Assembly: GCA_016714445.1 (NCBI GenBank)
Contig: JADJNF010000009.1
Location: 806,001-870,000 of the forward strand
Reading direction: 5' to 3'
Length of the DNA: 64,000 bases
Origin: Saprospiraceae bacterium
GTDB lineage: Bacteria > Bacteroidota > Bacteroidia > Chitinophagales > Saprospiraceae
This document shows, piece by piece, positions 1-8,552 of the stretch (within the stretch, counting starts at the first letter, position 1; each line of letters begins with the position of its first letter). A program made the translations under genes and the position numbers. The notes beneath the pieces were generated by a model. The model saw nothing but the letters and a program-made list of their open reading frames with translations. It was not told the DNA's origin and did no database searches.

Positions 1-457
1 TGGCTGCTTTGAAAAAATTATCCGGAACCATGTCGATCAGAAATTGAAGCGGTCCATTGGCTGTTGTAGCAGTTGCCTTATCTATATTTGATTTCATGTC
101 CGTACCATATGATGCGGATAACTGTTGGATCGTATCATTGCTTACCTGATTTCCTGGTTGGATAATATTCACCAAAATTAATCCTATAGATACTGCAATG
201 ACAGTAGTAACTATATATAAAACAAAAGTCCGGACACCCATTGTCTTAAACTTATTGATATCGTGCAAATCAACTATACCCTTAATCAGAGATACGATGA
301 TCAGTGGAATAGCAATCAATTTGAGCATGTTGATAAAAATAGTACCAAAAGGTTTGATCCAGTCCTTCACTAACCACTGCATCCCCATATACGAAATGAT
401 TATACCAAAAAGGATACCTGATACCATACCAATCAAAATCTTCCAGTGGAGTGCCAT
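1..457 (-). CDS. Dicarboxylate/amino acid:cation symporter, N-terminal part (runs off window)
   Basis: The first 152 codons of a sodium- or proton-coupled dicarboxylate/glutamate transporter (DAACS/SDF family), an inner-membrane protein. The start is the ATG whose complement lies at 455-457, giving MALHWKILIGMVSG. The opening membrane helix is followed by a short amphipathic stretch and the family-typical sequence FINMLKLIAIPLIIVSLIKG, then a third hydrophobic segment and the variable extracellular loop between helices 3 and 4. The C-terminal two thirds with the re-entrant hairpins and the NMDGT-type motif lie outside the window, so substrate cannot be inferred. Family assignment is from recognisable helix 2 sequence; confidence is good for the family and low for the substrate. 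Confidence 0.88.
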   Translation of the reverse strand, partial: MALHWKILIGMVSGILFGIIISYMGMQWLVKDWIKPFGTIFINMLKLIAIPLIIVSLIKGIVDLHDINKFKTMGVRTFVLYIVTTVIAVSIGLILVNIIQPGNQVSNDTIQQLSASYGTDMKSNIDKATATTANGPLQFLIDMVPDNFFKAA

Positions 458-723
458 AATGTCTATATTAGGTTGAAAATGTTATGATGAAAATGAAAAT
501 ATAGTGTAAAACAAATCAATTTTGGCTGATTTGCAAAAAAAATATTCAAAACATGTCGGCTAAATGAAAACTCAAAGACCCAATATTTAAAAAAATCTAA
601 TCCTACTTGGACTGTATATCATAATTTAAGACCTGGATAGGATAAAATCAACTGCCTGTATTTAAACTTCAAGCCATTTTAAAACAAACACATCATAGAT
701 AATTTATATATAAAATAATTATA

Positions 724-731
724 TATCTTTG
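724..731 (+). promoter_or_regulatory. -7 promoter element (TATCTTTG) before the helicase-like gene
   Basis: TATCTTTG matches the Bacteroidetes sigma-ABfr -7 consensus TAnnTTTG and sits 31 bases before the start codon at 763, the usual distance. No convincing -33 TTG element is seen at the expected spacing, so this is a motif-based call. Confidence 0.5.
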
Positions 732-762
732 TATTTTTATATTAGAAATGGAATAAACAAAG

Positions 763-3108
763 ATGATACATCCTTTCCTTCATTCAGCGGAACAAGCTGC
801 AGTAATTCAAAGCCATAAAGGCATTTTCAATATTACTTACAAAAATAAGGATACAGCCATTCATACCATTCTACTCAGAATTATCGCCAATCTTTTACAA
901 GGAAAATCATCCCTTGTAGTCATACCAAATGCAGAAGATAAAAATAAATTGTCTGCACTGATACGGCAAATCTCATTAAACCCTGCTACACTTGAAATAA
1001 ATCCGGACAATGTAACCTCAGAAGAAGATTTCCATCTGATCCGCCAAAAAATGGGGCAATTACAGAATTTACAAGTAGAAAACGATGAAACTTCCGCCTT
1101 TTTATACCATAAAACTGAAGAAGAAATATTAACCTACTATAAAGATACCTACCTGGAAAAAATATGGGATGGTACTTCCTGGAGAGAGATACTTGACACT
1201 TATATTGGTTTACATTCTGAAAAAAATGTCAGTATATTACATTCTGAATTGGATCAGTCCTGTTTTGTATTTACACCGAAAGAGCTACATGACATCAGAT
1301 CATCCATTACTGATGCGTTGTATATTTACCAAAGAGATTTTGAAATCATCGAGTCTTCTGAAAAAGCAAAAAAAATTCATACCAGAACCCAAAGGATAGA
1401 AAATATTGAGCAAATAACATATGACCTTTTTACTTTTAATGAAATGGCTCAGGATCTAAGAGATCAATATTATGCCTGTTTTCATCAAATAGAAAAAACT
1501 TTTCATCAGGATGCAGCGGTCTGGGCATCCAAAATACTAAAAAATATAGACTTACTGGCATTCAAAATAGAAAAATATACAAAAAGGTACCAGGAAATTC
1601 CAAATAGCATATTTTCAAATCTAAGTTCAAAAAGAAAGCCGATCGAAGACGAAAAAATACAGTTGATTGCTGAATATCACCAATTGCTACATGAATTGTC
1701 ATCCAAAAATTTTATACTTGAAAATGTACAGATAAAAGTACCTGCTGATGGATTGCCGCATTTAATACACTTCAAAAATATAGTCACTTGCTGGAAAGAT
1801 AATATACACTCAAATCAAGCTTCATTTCTTAAAGCAGCCAACAGGCTGAATACAGAAGATTTCCGATTGAATACACTGGAAATGGAACTAAAATCATTGC
1901 TTGAAAAAATAAATGAATCCGAAATATTCGATAATATACTTGAACTAAATACACTGAGTTTCAAAAAACAATTGGAATACATCAGTAATCTGGTTTCTGA
2001 TATCGAATTAATGATGCTGAGAATTGAAAAAAACCTTCCTTACTATCAGTGGCTTGCCTTGCTGGATGATATGGATGAAAAATCAAAAAATGTTATTCGT
2101 ATTCTCAGGAGATTTGATCCATCTGAATGGCTGACATTGTTTGAAAGCTGGTATCATTTTGAAGTTCTGACGAGAAGGTCAAATTTTGTCAATCAAATCA
2201 CTAAAGCTAAATTTGAAGAAGCAGAAAACTTATTTCATCGTCAACAAGCAGGACTGATAGGTGACACAATGATAAATTTGTCCAGAAATAATAGTACTCA
2301 TCTGTCTGCATTAAAAACTTCCAATCCTGATGTTTACCATACCTTAGCAAAAAAGAAAAAATTTGCCCATCCAATACTATGGAAATTTTTATTTGCCCAA
2401 AATGCTGCATTTTTTAGCGGAACATTTCCCATCATTATTTCTGAAAATGATCATGTTGATCATATCGCATCAGGGATATATTCTGATATCATCTATTTAG
2501 ATCATATCCATAATAATTTGGATATCATGCAGAGTTTTGAGCATATTATCTCTTTCTACTCTTCGGACAGTAATATCTCAAATACTGATTTTACGTTATC
2601 CGGTGAACAAAATGAAAACTCAGCACATCTTTCGTCTGTATCCATGACTGGAAGATTGCGATTGGTCAGATATCTGTCAGATGAAATGTTGCAATTTGGC
2701 AAAATACCAGCCGTTTTTCAACTGAGACATGCATGTATTATTTCATTTTGTTCGGACCTCATCAATGATGAACTGAATCACTTTTTGTATGATTTCGGAA
2801 TTAAAAAACTGCATATAGATACTTCAGCAGGCGAAACGATCATAAGCACCATGTTGGACAATGAGCGATCTGTTTATGTTATTATTGAAAACTATCTCAT
2901 TGACCCAAAGGAACAATCGAAACAATATCTTTGGCAAAAAAATGTATTGGACAGATTAAGACATGCCGGTTGTAACGTACTCAACGTAGACACCACCGCA
3001 TTATTGGAAAGCAAAGGAAAAAGTCTGATACGTATCATGGATGAAATAAAAGGAAATCATATTCCAAAAACAGATCAAAAAAACCAATTTATTCTTGAGC
3101 TTAATTAA
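763..3108 (+). CDS. Degenerate SF1 helicase-like protein (no intact Walker motifs)
   Basis: A 781-residue cytoplasmic protein without signal peptide. The opening AEQAAVIQSHKGIFNITYKN followed by ANLLQGKSSLVVIPN has the layout of the Q-motif and motif I region of the large AAA_11/AAA_12 (DUF4011-type) DNA helicases, where a GPPGTGKSQ loop would normally stand; here the P-loop is replaced by TYKNKDTAIHT. Around residues 560-590, FPIIISENDHVDHIASG followed by SDIIYLDHIHN corresponds to the motif II region (usually FDLVIFDEASQ), with the catalytic DE changed to DH. The middle is alpha-helical and coiled-coil-like. The C-terminal DRLRHAGCNVLNVDTTALLE resembles the tail of the same helicases. I infer a helicase fold that has lost ATP hydrolysis, perhaps with a structural or DNA-binding role. 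It overlaps the next gene by 14 bases. The homology is my reading of spaced motifs, not a search result. Confidence 0.6.
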   Translation: MIHPFLHSAEQAAVIQSHKGIFNITYKNKDTAIHTILLRIIANLLQGKSSLVVIPNAEDKNKLSALIRQISLNPATLEINPDNVTSEEDFHLIRQKMGQLQNLQVENDETSAFLYHKTEEEILTYYKDTYLEKIWDGTSWREILDTYIGLHSEKNVSILHSELDQSCFVFTPKELHDIRSSITDALYIYQRDFEIIESSEKAKKIHTRTQRIENIEQITYDLFTFNEMAQDLRDQYYACFHQIEKTFHQDAAVWASKILKNIDLLAFKIEKYTKRYQEIPNSIFSNLSSKRKPIEDEKIQLIAEYHQLLHELSSKNFILENVQIKVPADGLPHLIHFKNIVTCWKDNIHSNQASFLKAANRLNTEDFRLNTLEMELKSLLEKINESEIFDNILELNTLSFKKQLEYISNLVSDIELMMLRIEKNLPYYQWLALLDDMDEKSKNVIRILRRFDPSEWLTLFESWYHFEVLTRRSNFVNQITKAKFEEAENLFHRQQAGLIGDTMINLSRNNSTHLSALKTSNPDVYHTLAKKKKFAHPILWKFLFAQNAAFFSGTFPIIISENDHVDHIASGIYSDIIYLDHIHNNLDIMQSFEHIISFYSSDSNISNTDFTLSGEQNENSAHLSSVSMTGRLRLVRYLSDEMLQFGKIPAVFQLRHACIISFCSDLINDELNHFLYDFGIKKLHIDTSAGETIISTMLDNERSVYVIIENYLIDPKEQSKQYLWQKNVLDRLRHAGCNVLNVDTTALLESKGKSLIRIMDEIKGNHIPKTDQKNQFILELN

Positions 3109-3559
3109 AAAAAAGATAAACATTGATCTTCTGTCATGGAAGAACGAACTGATTATTTCTCAAAAAGAAGGAAAAACATTTGTCCTTGACCCGATTAGAA
3201 AAAAGAAAATCCTGCTTCAGCCTGAAGAATTGGTCAGGCAACTCATGATTCTGTGGCTGATACAAAAAACGGATTTTAACCGCAATAATATTCAGGTAGA
3301 AAAATTAATAAAAATCAATCATCTAAGCCGCCGATTTGACATAGTAGTCTACGATAAAAACATCCAACCATATATTTTGATAGAATGTAAAGCTCCTGAC
3401 ATCAGGATTTCTCAATCCACTTTTGATCAGATTGCAGTCTACAATATGACCCTTTCTGCCCCGTTTTTAATTGTGACCAATGGTTTGGAAACGTATTGTG
3501 CAATAATGGACCATAAAAGTAAAAGTTATGTTTTTATGGATGAGATACCTGTATCCTGA
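3095..3559 (+). CDS. HsdR N-terminal-type (PD-(D/E)xK) nuclease-domain protein
   Basis: A 154-residue protein matching the stand-alone HSDR_N_2 family common in Bacteroidota. The entry motif DPIRKKKILLQPEELVRQ is the family hallmark; the nuclease-like core follows as RFDIVVYD (metal-binding Asp) and ILIECKAPD (the ExK pair), then the QIAVYNMTLSAPFLIVTNGLETY strand-helix-strand. No helicase or translocase part is present, so this is not a type I restriction subunit. No ATG exists before residue 50, and the domain needs the upstream sequence, so the TTG at 3095 is taken as start; it lies inside the end of the helicase-like gene, implying translational coupling. A joint role in DNA repair or defence with that neighbour is inference. 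Confidence 0.8.
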   Translation: MSLIKKKINIDLLSWKNELIISQKEGKTFVLDPIRKKKILLQPEELVRQLMILWLIQKTDFNRNNIQVEKLIKINHLSRRFDIVVYDKNIQPYILIECKAPDIRISQSTFDQIAVYNMTLSAPFLIVTNGLETYCAIMDHKSKSYVFMDEIPVS

Positions 3560-3771
3560 AAAATAGAAAAAAAAAGGTAAGTCAATTGATATTTTTACCT
3601 CGACTTTATTTCTAAAGACAGAATAAAATTTTCCGATTATAATAAATTATGATTTATCAAACATTACTGACTGTACTACGTTAATTATAGTACAGGAATT
3701 AGACCAATCATGTATTACCTAAAAATCTAAAATGAATTTCCTATTACATACCAAAATTGTTTCAAAATCAT

Positions 3772-3858
3772 TCACTTAGTTGACTTTTGACTTCGCACCG
3801 TAGCGATGCTACGATTTGTCGTCAAAAATCCTGATTTTATTGCACTTTTGGTCTTCAT
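3772..3858 (-). repeat. Hairpin-containing element with a 28-codon ORF (possible dispersed repeat)
   Basis: The intergenic stretch 3560-4050 contains no recognisable gene except this short unit. It holds nested inverted repeats: outer arms 3782-3791 and 3821-3830 match in 9 of 10 positions, and an inner perfect hairpin CGTAGC-GAT-GCTACG lies at 3799-3813. On the minus strand an ORF of 28 codons starts with MKTKSAIKSGF. Its composition is more GC-rich than the flanks. The compact palindromic form suggests a mobile or dispersed repeat rather than a gene, but only one copy is present in this window. Confidence 0.4.
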
Positions 3859-4012
3859 AACGGAACCCATTATAGATATTTAGATATTATTAGATTCAAT
3901 AAAAATTATTGATTTGTGAAAATCAGTTTGAAATACAACATTCAAATTGAGCCTATTTATTTAATTGATATGATCATAAAATATATAAGAAAAAGTTATA
4001 AGAAATTCATTG

Positions 4013-4020
4013 TAGTTTTG
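4013..4020 (+). promoter_or_regulatory. -7 promoter element (TAGTTTTG) for katG
   Basis: TAGTTTTG fits the TAnnTTTG -7 consensus and lies 31 bases before the katG start, the same spacing as at the helicase-like gene. No OxyR-type site was recognised. Confidence 0.5.
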
Positions 4021-4050
4021 CCTGATTAAAAAAAATATAAAATATTATAT

Positions 4051-6291
4051 ATGGAAAATAGTGAAAGTTCCACATCATACGATGTGAATTCCAACGTGAA
4101 CGGGGAAAGCAAATGCCCTTTTACGGGTGCAACCAGTAAAAAAACAGCGGGTGCCGGACAATCCAACCGGGATTGGTGGCCCAATCAATTAAAACTGAAT
4201 ATATTGCGTCAGAACTCTTCTCTTTCAAATCCGATGGGAGAAGGGTTTAATTATGCAGAAGAGTTTAAAAGCCTGGACCTGAACGCCGTTAAAAAAGATA
4301 TTGTCGAATTGATGACCACTTCTCAGGATTGGTGGCCGGCAGACTATGGACATTACGGGCCGTTTTTTATTCGAATGGCCTGGCATAGTGCCGGTACGTA
4401 TCGTATAGCAGATGGCCGTGGTGGGGCAAGTTCGGGTACTCAACGTTTTGCTCCTCTCAACAGTTGGCCGGACAATGCCAATCTCGACAAAGCCCGATTA
4501 CTGCTTTGGCCAGTCAAACAAAAGTACGGGAAGAAGATATCCTGGGCTGACCTGATGATCCTTGCCGGTAACTGTGCATTGGAATCTATGGGATTTGAGA
4601 CCTTTGGTTTTGGTGGTGGTAGAGAAGATGTTTGGGAACCTGAAGAAGATATCTACTGGGGACCGGAAGCAGAATGGTTGGGTGACAAACGATATACGGG
4701 GGATAGAAATTTAGAAAACCCTTTGGGAGCGGTTCAGATGGGACTAATTTATGTCAATCCTGAAGGACCTAACGGAAATCCGGATCCAATCTTGGCTGCA
4801 CGTGATATTCGGGAGACCTTTGCACGAATGGCTATGAATGACGAAGAGACAGTAGCTTTGATAGCTGGTGGACACACCTTCGGTAAGACACACGGTGCAG
4901 CGGATCCAGGCAAATATGTTGGTCCTGAACCTGCAGGAGCAACTATAGAAGAACAGGGACTTGGGTGGAAGAACACTTACGGCAGCGGCAATGCGGGCGA
5001 CACCATCACAAGCGGACTCGAAGGAGCCTGGACAACGACACCTACTAAATGGAGCAATAATTTCTTTTGGAATCTTTTTGGTTACGATTGGGAATTAACG
5101 AAGAGTCCGGCTGGAGCGCATCAATGGATTCCAAAACATGGCATGGGTGCCAATTCAGTTCCGGATGCCCACGATACATCCAAACGTCACACTCCTGTTA
5201 TGCTAACTACTGATTTAGCATTAAGATTTGACCCGATTTACGAAAAAATTTCCCGACGATTTCATGAAAATCCGGACGAATTTAAGGATGCTTTTGCCCT
5301 TGCCTGGTATAAACTGACACATAGAGATATGGGGCCGATCAGCAGATATCTTGGTCCGGAAGTTCCTTCAGAAGCGTTGATCTGGCAAGATCCTGTTCCG
5401 GTTGCAACAATCGCTTTGATCAGTGACCAGGATATTGCATCTTTGAAAACACAAATTATTTCTTCAGGATTATCCATTTCTCAATTGGTTTCAACTGCTT
5501 GGGCATCTGCATCTACGTTCCGAGGTTCTGATAAAAGAGGTGGTGGAAATGGTGCCAGAATTCGGTTGGCTCCTCAAAAAGACTGGGAGATCAATGATCC
5601 TTCAAAATTGGCAAATGTCCTTGACATTTTAACAGGAATTCAAAATACTTTTAACAGCGGTTATACAGGTAAAGAAGTTTCATTGGCAGATCTCATCGTT
5701 TTAGGTGGATGTGTTGGTGTAGAACAAGCTGCAAAAAAAGCAGGTCATACTACCACTGTGCCATTTACGCCTGGCAGAACTGATGCAACACAAGCACAGA
5801 CAGATGTTGAATCTTTTGCAGTACTGGAGCCAACAGCTGATGGGTTCAGAAACTATTTCAAGCCAAGACATCATGCCACCGCAGAAGATATGCTTGTGGA
5901 CAAAGCACAATTGATGACCCTTACTGCACCTGAAATGACCGTCCTTGTAGGAGGTATGCGCGTGCTGGGTACCAATTTTGGTCATACTCAACATGGTGTA
6001 TTTACTAAAAGAACAGAAACACTGACCAATGACTTTTTTGTCAATCTATTAGATATGGGCACTACCTGGAAAGCTACATCTGCAGCTCAGGAATTATTTG
6101 AAGGTAAAGACCGAAAGACAGGAGAAGTGAAATGGACAGGTACAAGAGTAGATTTAATCTTTGGATCCAACTCAGAACTACGTGCCTTAGCAGAAGTATA
6201 TGGAAGTAGTGACGCTCAGGAAAAATTTGTACATGATTTTGTAAAAGCCTGGGATAAGGTAATGAATCTTGACCGGTTTGACTTGGCGTAA
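4051..6291 (+). CDS. katG: Catalase-peroxidase KatG
   Basis: A 746-residue bifunctional haem enzyme that dismutates hydrogen peroxide and also acts as a peroxidase; length is normal for the family. The distal site is IRMAWHSAGTYR with Arg108, Trp111 and His112. The covalent Met-Tyr-Trp adduct needed for catalase activity is complete: Trp111, Tyr234 in GLIYVNPEGPNG and Met260 in ARMAMNDEE. The proximal haem ligand is His275 in IAGGHTFGKTHGA. The C-terminal half is the usual inactive second peroxidase-like domain. There is no signal peptide, so it is cytoplasmic. It appears monocistronic, with its own promoter motif and an intrinsic terminator 20 bases downstream. No regulator gene is adjacent. 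Confidence 0.98.
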   Translation: MENSESSTSYDVNSNVNGESKCPFTGATSKKTAGAGQSNRDWWPNQLKLNILRQNSSLSNPMGEGFNYAEEFKSLDLNAVKKDIVELMTTSQDWWPADYGHYGPFFIRMAWHSAGTYRIADGRGGASSGTQRFAPLNSWPDNANLDKARLLLWPVKQKYGKKISWADLMILAGNCALESMGFETFGFGGGREDVWEPEEDIYWGPEAEWLGDKRYTGDRNLENPLGAVQMGLIYVNPEGPNGNPDPILAARDIRETFARMAMNDEETVALIAGGHTFGKTHGAADPGKYVGPEPAGATIEEQGLGWKNTYGSGNAGDTITSGLEGAWTTTPTKWSNNFFWNLFGYDWELTKSPAGAHQWIPKHGMGANSVPDAHDTSKRHTPVMLTTDLALRFDPIYEKISRRFHENPDEFKDAFALAWYKLTHRDMGPISRYLGPEVPSEALIWQDPVPVATIALISDQDIASLKTQIISSGLSISQLVSTAWASASTFRGSDKRGGGNGARIRLAPQKDWEINDPSKLANVLDILTGIQNTFNSGYTGKEVSLADLIVLGGCVGVEQAAKKAGHTTTVPFTPGRTDATQAQTDVESFAVLEPTADGFRNYFKPRHHATAEDMLVDKAQLMTLTAPEMTVLVGGMRVLGTNFGHTQHGVFTKRTETLTNDFFVNLLDMGTTWKATSAAQELFEGKDRKTGEVKWTGTRVDLIFGSNSELRALAEVYGSSDAQEKFVHDFVKAWDKVMNLDRFDLA

Positions 6292-6308
6292 CATTCACAG
6301 TTATTTAT

Positions 6309-6346
6309 AAAAAAAAGGCAGTCTGGATTCAGGCTGCCTTTTTTTT
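6309..6346 (+). terminator. Intrinsic terminator after katG
   Basis: A nine-pair stem (6317-6325 with 6330-6338, one G-U pair) closes a four-base loop and is followed by eight T residues, preceded by an A run that could make it work on both strands. The rest of 6292-6644 is AT-rich and holds only the regulatory sites of the next operon. Confidence 0.9.
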
Positions 6347-6591
6347 ATGTATTTTTTCTTGATCCAGTTACATTCAAAGTTAATAACTCTTTTGAGATAA
6401 ATTCATCTTAACCAATGGTGATATTTATTGATTTTAGTCAAGATAAAACAAATTACTCCTTTTAATCTGTTCATCTTCTGATCTAAAAATTAGAAATTAA
6501 ATTGTCACCGTTCTCCGTTCTATTTCGAAATTAACAAATTCAAAATTTAACCAAAAAGCAAAAACCTGGTAATGATCTCGGGGTAAATCAT

Positions 6592-6608
6592 TTTATAAAA
6601 TCTTTATA
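6592..6608 (+). promoter_or_regulatory. Putative KdpE-type operator (TTTATA-N5-TTTATA)
   Basis: TTTATA-AAATC-TTTATA is an 11-base-spaced direct repeat, the spacing used by OmpR/PhoB-family regulators. As I recall it, the E. coli KdpE site has the same form (TTTATA-N5-TTTACA). The first 15 bases recur exactly at 8461-8475. It lies 11 bases upstream of the -7 element of the kinase gene, where an activator would sit. This suggests autoregulation; binding is inferred. Confidence 0.6.
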
Positions 6609-6618
6609 TCACAATCCT

Positions 6619-6626
6619 TACCTTTG
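6619..6626 (+). promoter_or_regulatory. -7 promoter element (TACCTTTG) for the two-component operon
   Basis: TACCTTTG matches TAnnTTTG exactly and is placed 19 bases before the GTG start of the sensor kinase, directly downstream of the direct-repeat operator. Confidence 0.55.
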
Positions 6627-6644
6627 TTCTAAATATTCGTCGAC

Positions 6645-7730
6645 GTGAAAGTAATCTCGTTTAGGAAGGATAGCCCTAAAAAGCAATTATTATTGAGTAC
6701 AATGCTTATTATATTGCCTTCGGTGGTATTATATTATTTTGTAGGATGGCTAGGTTATCAATTGGTTGCATTGGTACTTTTGTTGATGGTATCTGTTTCA
6801 GCCATGTTGTTTGATATTAAGCCTGTATTGGTTGCTGCTTTGTTGAGTGCTTTGATATGGAATTACTTTTTTATACCACCAATACATACATTTCATATAG
6901 GTACGCCCGAAGATGTATTGATGTTTTTAATGTATTTTGTAATTGCTTTTATTAATGCAGTCTTGACTTTCAAAATCCGTGATATAGAGCGTAAAATCCG
7001 TGACAAAGAAGAAAAAGAAAATACCATAAAACTATATGACACCTTACTCAACTCCCTATCGCATGAATTACGCACGCCTATTTCTGCTATCATTGGAGCG
7101 GTAGACATTTTGGAAAACCAACCTCCATCACAGTTGAATATTCATCAAAATGAACTCATTGATGAAATAAAAATAGCAAGCTTGAGATTGAATGAACAAG
7201 TAGAGAATTTGCTAAGTATGAGTAGGCTGGAGTCAGGGATATTAAAACCAGTATTGGATTGGGTAGATATCAATGATTTGATATTTTCATTGATTAAAAA
7301 ATATAAAACACACCACGCTGAAACGCTAACCATCATTTTTAATCCTGATGAAAATGTCCCATTGATAAAAATTGATGCTATGTTTATGGAGCAAATATTA
7401 TATAACCTGATAAGGAATGCACATCTGCATACCCCAGTCAAATCAATCGTCAGGATTTCAGCTACTTACATGGCGGATTACATTCGTATTTCGGTAGCTG
7501 ATAATGGCAAAGGATTTCCTACAGATGAGATCAAGTTTGTTTTTAATAAGTTTTATAGACTAAAAGGAGCCGCTACAGGTGGAACAGGATTAGGATTGTC
7601 AATTGTGAAAGGATTTGTAGAAGCATTAAATGGAAACATTATTTTAGAAAATCAGTCAACTGGTGGTGCATTATTTTTGGTAACCTTGCCAGTAGAATCT
7701 TCAGCACTAAATCTTGTTACTCATGAATAA
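6645..7730 (+). CDS. KdpD-like sensor histidine kinase lacking the N-terminal KdpD/Usp sensor domains
   Basis: A 361-residue inner-membrane kinase. Residues ~14-110 form the four-helix DUF4118 membrane domain typical of KdpD (FDIKPVLVAALLSALIWNYFF, then IPPIHTFHIGTPEDVLMF). It continues with the dimerisation/phosphoacceptor box SLSHELRTPISAIIG (His140) and the ATPase domain: N box NLIRNAHLHTP, G1 VADNGKGFP, F box FNKFYRL, G2 GGTGLGLSIVKG. Full KdpD is about 890 residues; the cytoplasmic KdpD and UspA-like domains that sense K+ and bind regulators are absent. The start is GTG at 6645, since no ATG fits and the membrane domain begins soon after. The downstream regulator overlaps it by 8 bases. 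It presumably responds to K+ limitation or turgor through the membrane domain. Confidence 0.88.
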   Translation: MKVISFRKDSPKKQLLLSTMLIILPSVVLYYFVGWLGYQLVALVLLLMVSVSAMLFDIKPVLVAALLSALIWNYFFIPPIHTFHIGTPEDVLMFLMYFVIAFINAVLTFKIRDIERKIRDKEEKENTIKLYDTLLNSLSHELRTPISAIIGAVDILENQPPSQLNIHQNELIDEIKIASLRLNEQVENLLSMSRLESGILKPVLDWVDINDLIFSLIKKYKTHHAETLTIIFNPDENVPLIKIDAMFMEQILYNLIRNAHLHTPVKSIVRISATYMADYIRISVADNGKGFPTDEIKFVFNKFYRLKGAATGGTGLGLSIVKGFVEALNGNIILENQSTGGALFLVTLPVESSALNLVTHE

Positions 7731-8400
7731 ATGGCTGATTCTCATCATCGATGACGAACCACAAATTCGAAAATTACTCCAAATAAATCTGGAATCCAAT
7801 GATTATAAAGTCATTCAAGCTGCCACGGGTAATGAGGGTATTTCCATGTGCGCATCGCATACACCTGATTTGGTTTTGCTGGACATAGGTTTGCCTGATA
7901 AAAGTGGCCAGGAAGTATTAAAGGAACTCAGAGAATGGTATCAAAATCCTATAATCATGTTATCGGTACTAGATGCCGAAAAGGAAATTATCAATGCATT
8001 GGATCACGGTGCCACCGACTACCTTACCAAACCATTTCGCGCAGGTGAATTACTGGCCAGAATCAGATCTGCAATCAAAAGAAGTGTTACTCTAGTCAAC
8101 ACACAAACCATTATATGCGGCGACCTTGAGATAGATCTTGTCAGCAGGATCATCAAAAAGAACAACGAAATACTTAAACTGACGTCCACAGAATACCATC
8201 TATTGGCTTTATTTGCTAAAAATGAAGGTAAAGTCTTAACCCATCAATACATACTCCGTGAAATATGGGGTATCGGTTACCAGACAGAAACCCAATATTT
8301 GCGCGTATTTGTGGGAACACTACGCAAAAAAATCGAATCAGATTACACCAATCCTATGCATATTATCACAGAGAGTGGTGTAGGGTATCGGTTTCAATAG
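7723..8400 (+). CDS. KdpE-like response regulator (OmpR/PhoB family)
   Basis: A 225-residue transcription factor. The receiver domain has the acidic pair in LIIDDEPQ, the phospho-acceptor Asp54 in LVLLDIGLPD, and the Lys of DYLTKPF. The C-terminal winged helix (residues ~128-225) carries LTSTEYHLLALFAKNEGKVL, LRVFVGTLRKKIE and the GVGYRF end. LDIGLPDKSGQEV and the overall pattern match KdpE rather than PhoB. I chose ATG 7723, overlapping the kinase stop by 8 bases, over an upstream TTG. It is followed by a 150-base leader containing the second direct-repeat box and then the Trk operon, making that operon its likely target. Confidence 0.92.
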   Translation: MNKWLILIIDDEPQIRKLLQINLESNDYKVIQAATGNEGISMCASHTPDLVLLDIGLPDKSGQEVLKELREWYQNPIIMLSVLDAEKEIINALDHGATDYLTKPFRAGELLARIRSAIKRSVTLVNTQTIICGDLEIDLVSRIIKKNNEILKLTSTEYHLLALFAKNEGKVLTHQYILREIWGIGYQTETQYLRVFVGTLRKKIESDYTNPMHIITESGVGYRFQ

Positions 8401-8460
8401 TGGCCATTTTTTCGTGCTTTTTATATGAGATTGACTAAAATTACTATTGGATTGTCCTTC

Positions 8461-8477
8461 TTTATAAAATCTTTACA
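8461..8477 (+). promoter_or_regulatory. Putative KdpE-type operator (TTTATA-N5-TTTACA) before the Trk operon
   Basis: TTTATA-AAATC-TTTACA repeats the operator seen at 6592, identical over 15 bases, and ends in TTTACA like the E. coli KdpE site as I remember it. It is 76 bases upstream of the first gene of the potassium operon. TAACCTTTA at 8488 lies at the spacing where the first copy has its TACCTTTG promoter; GACCTTTG at 8520-8527 is an alternative -7 element. Confidence 0.6.
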
Positions 8478-8552
8478 CATCCACATCTAACCTTTATTTT
8501 TTACATATTCTATAAGCCTGACCTTTGTATCATCAAATTAAACAGTCAGAGA

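Noticed and set aside
198..476. 92-codon plus-strand open frame
   Set aside because: It is antisense to the clear symporter coding sequence and has no domain.
3095..3559. Type I restriction-modification system
   Set aside because: Only the HsdR N-terminal-type domain is present; there are no helicase, HsdM or HsdS genes nearby.
5701..5994. 97-codon minus-strand frame
   Set aside because: Antisense to katG, low-quality composition, no domain.
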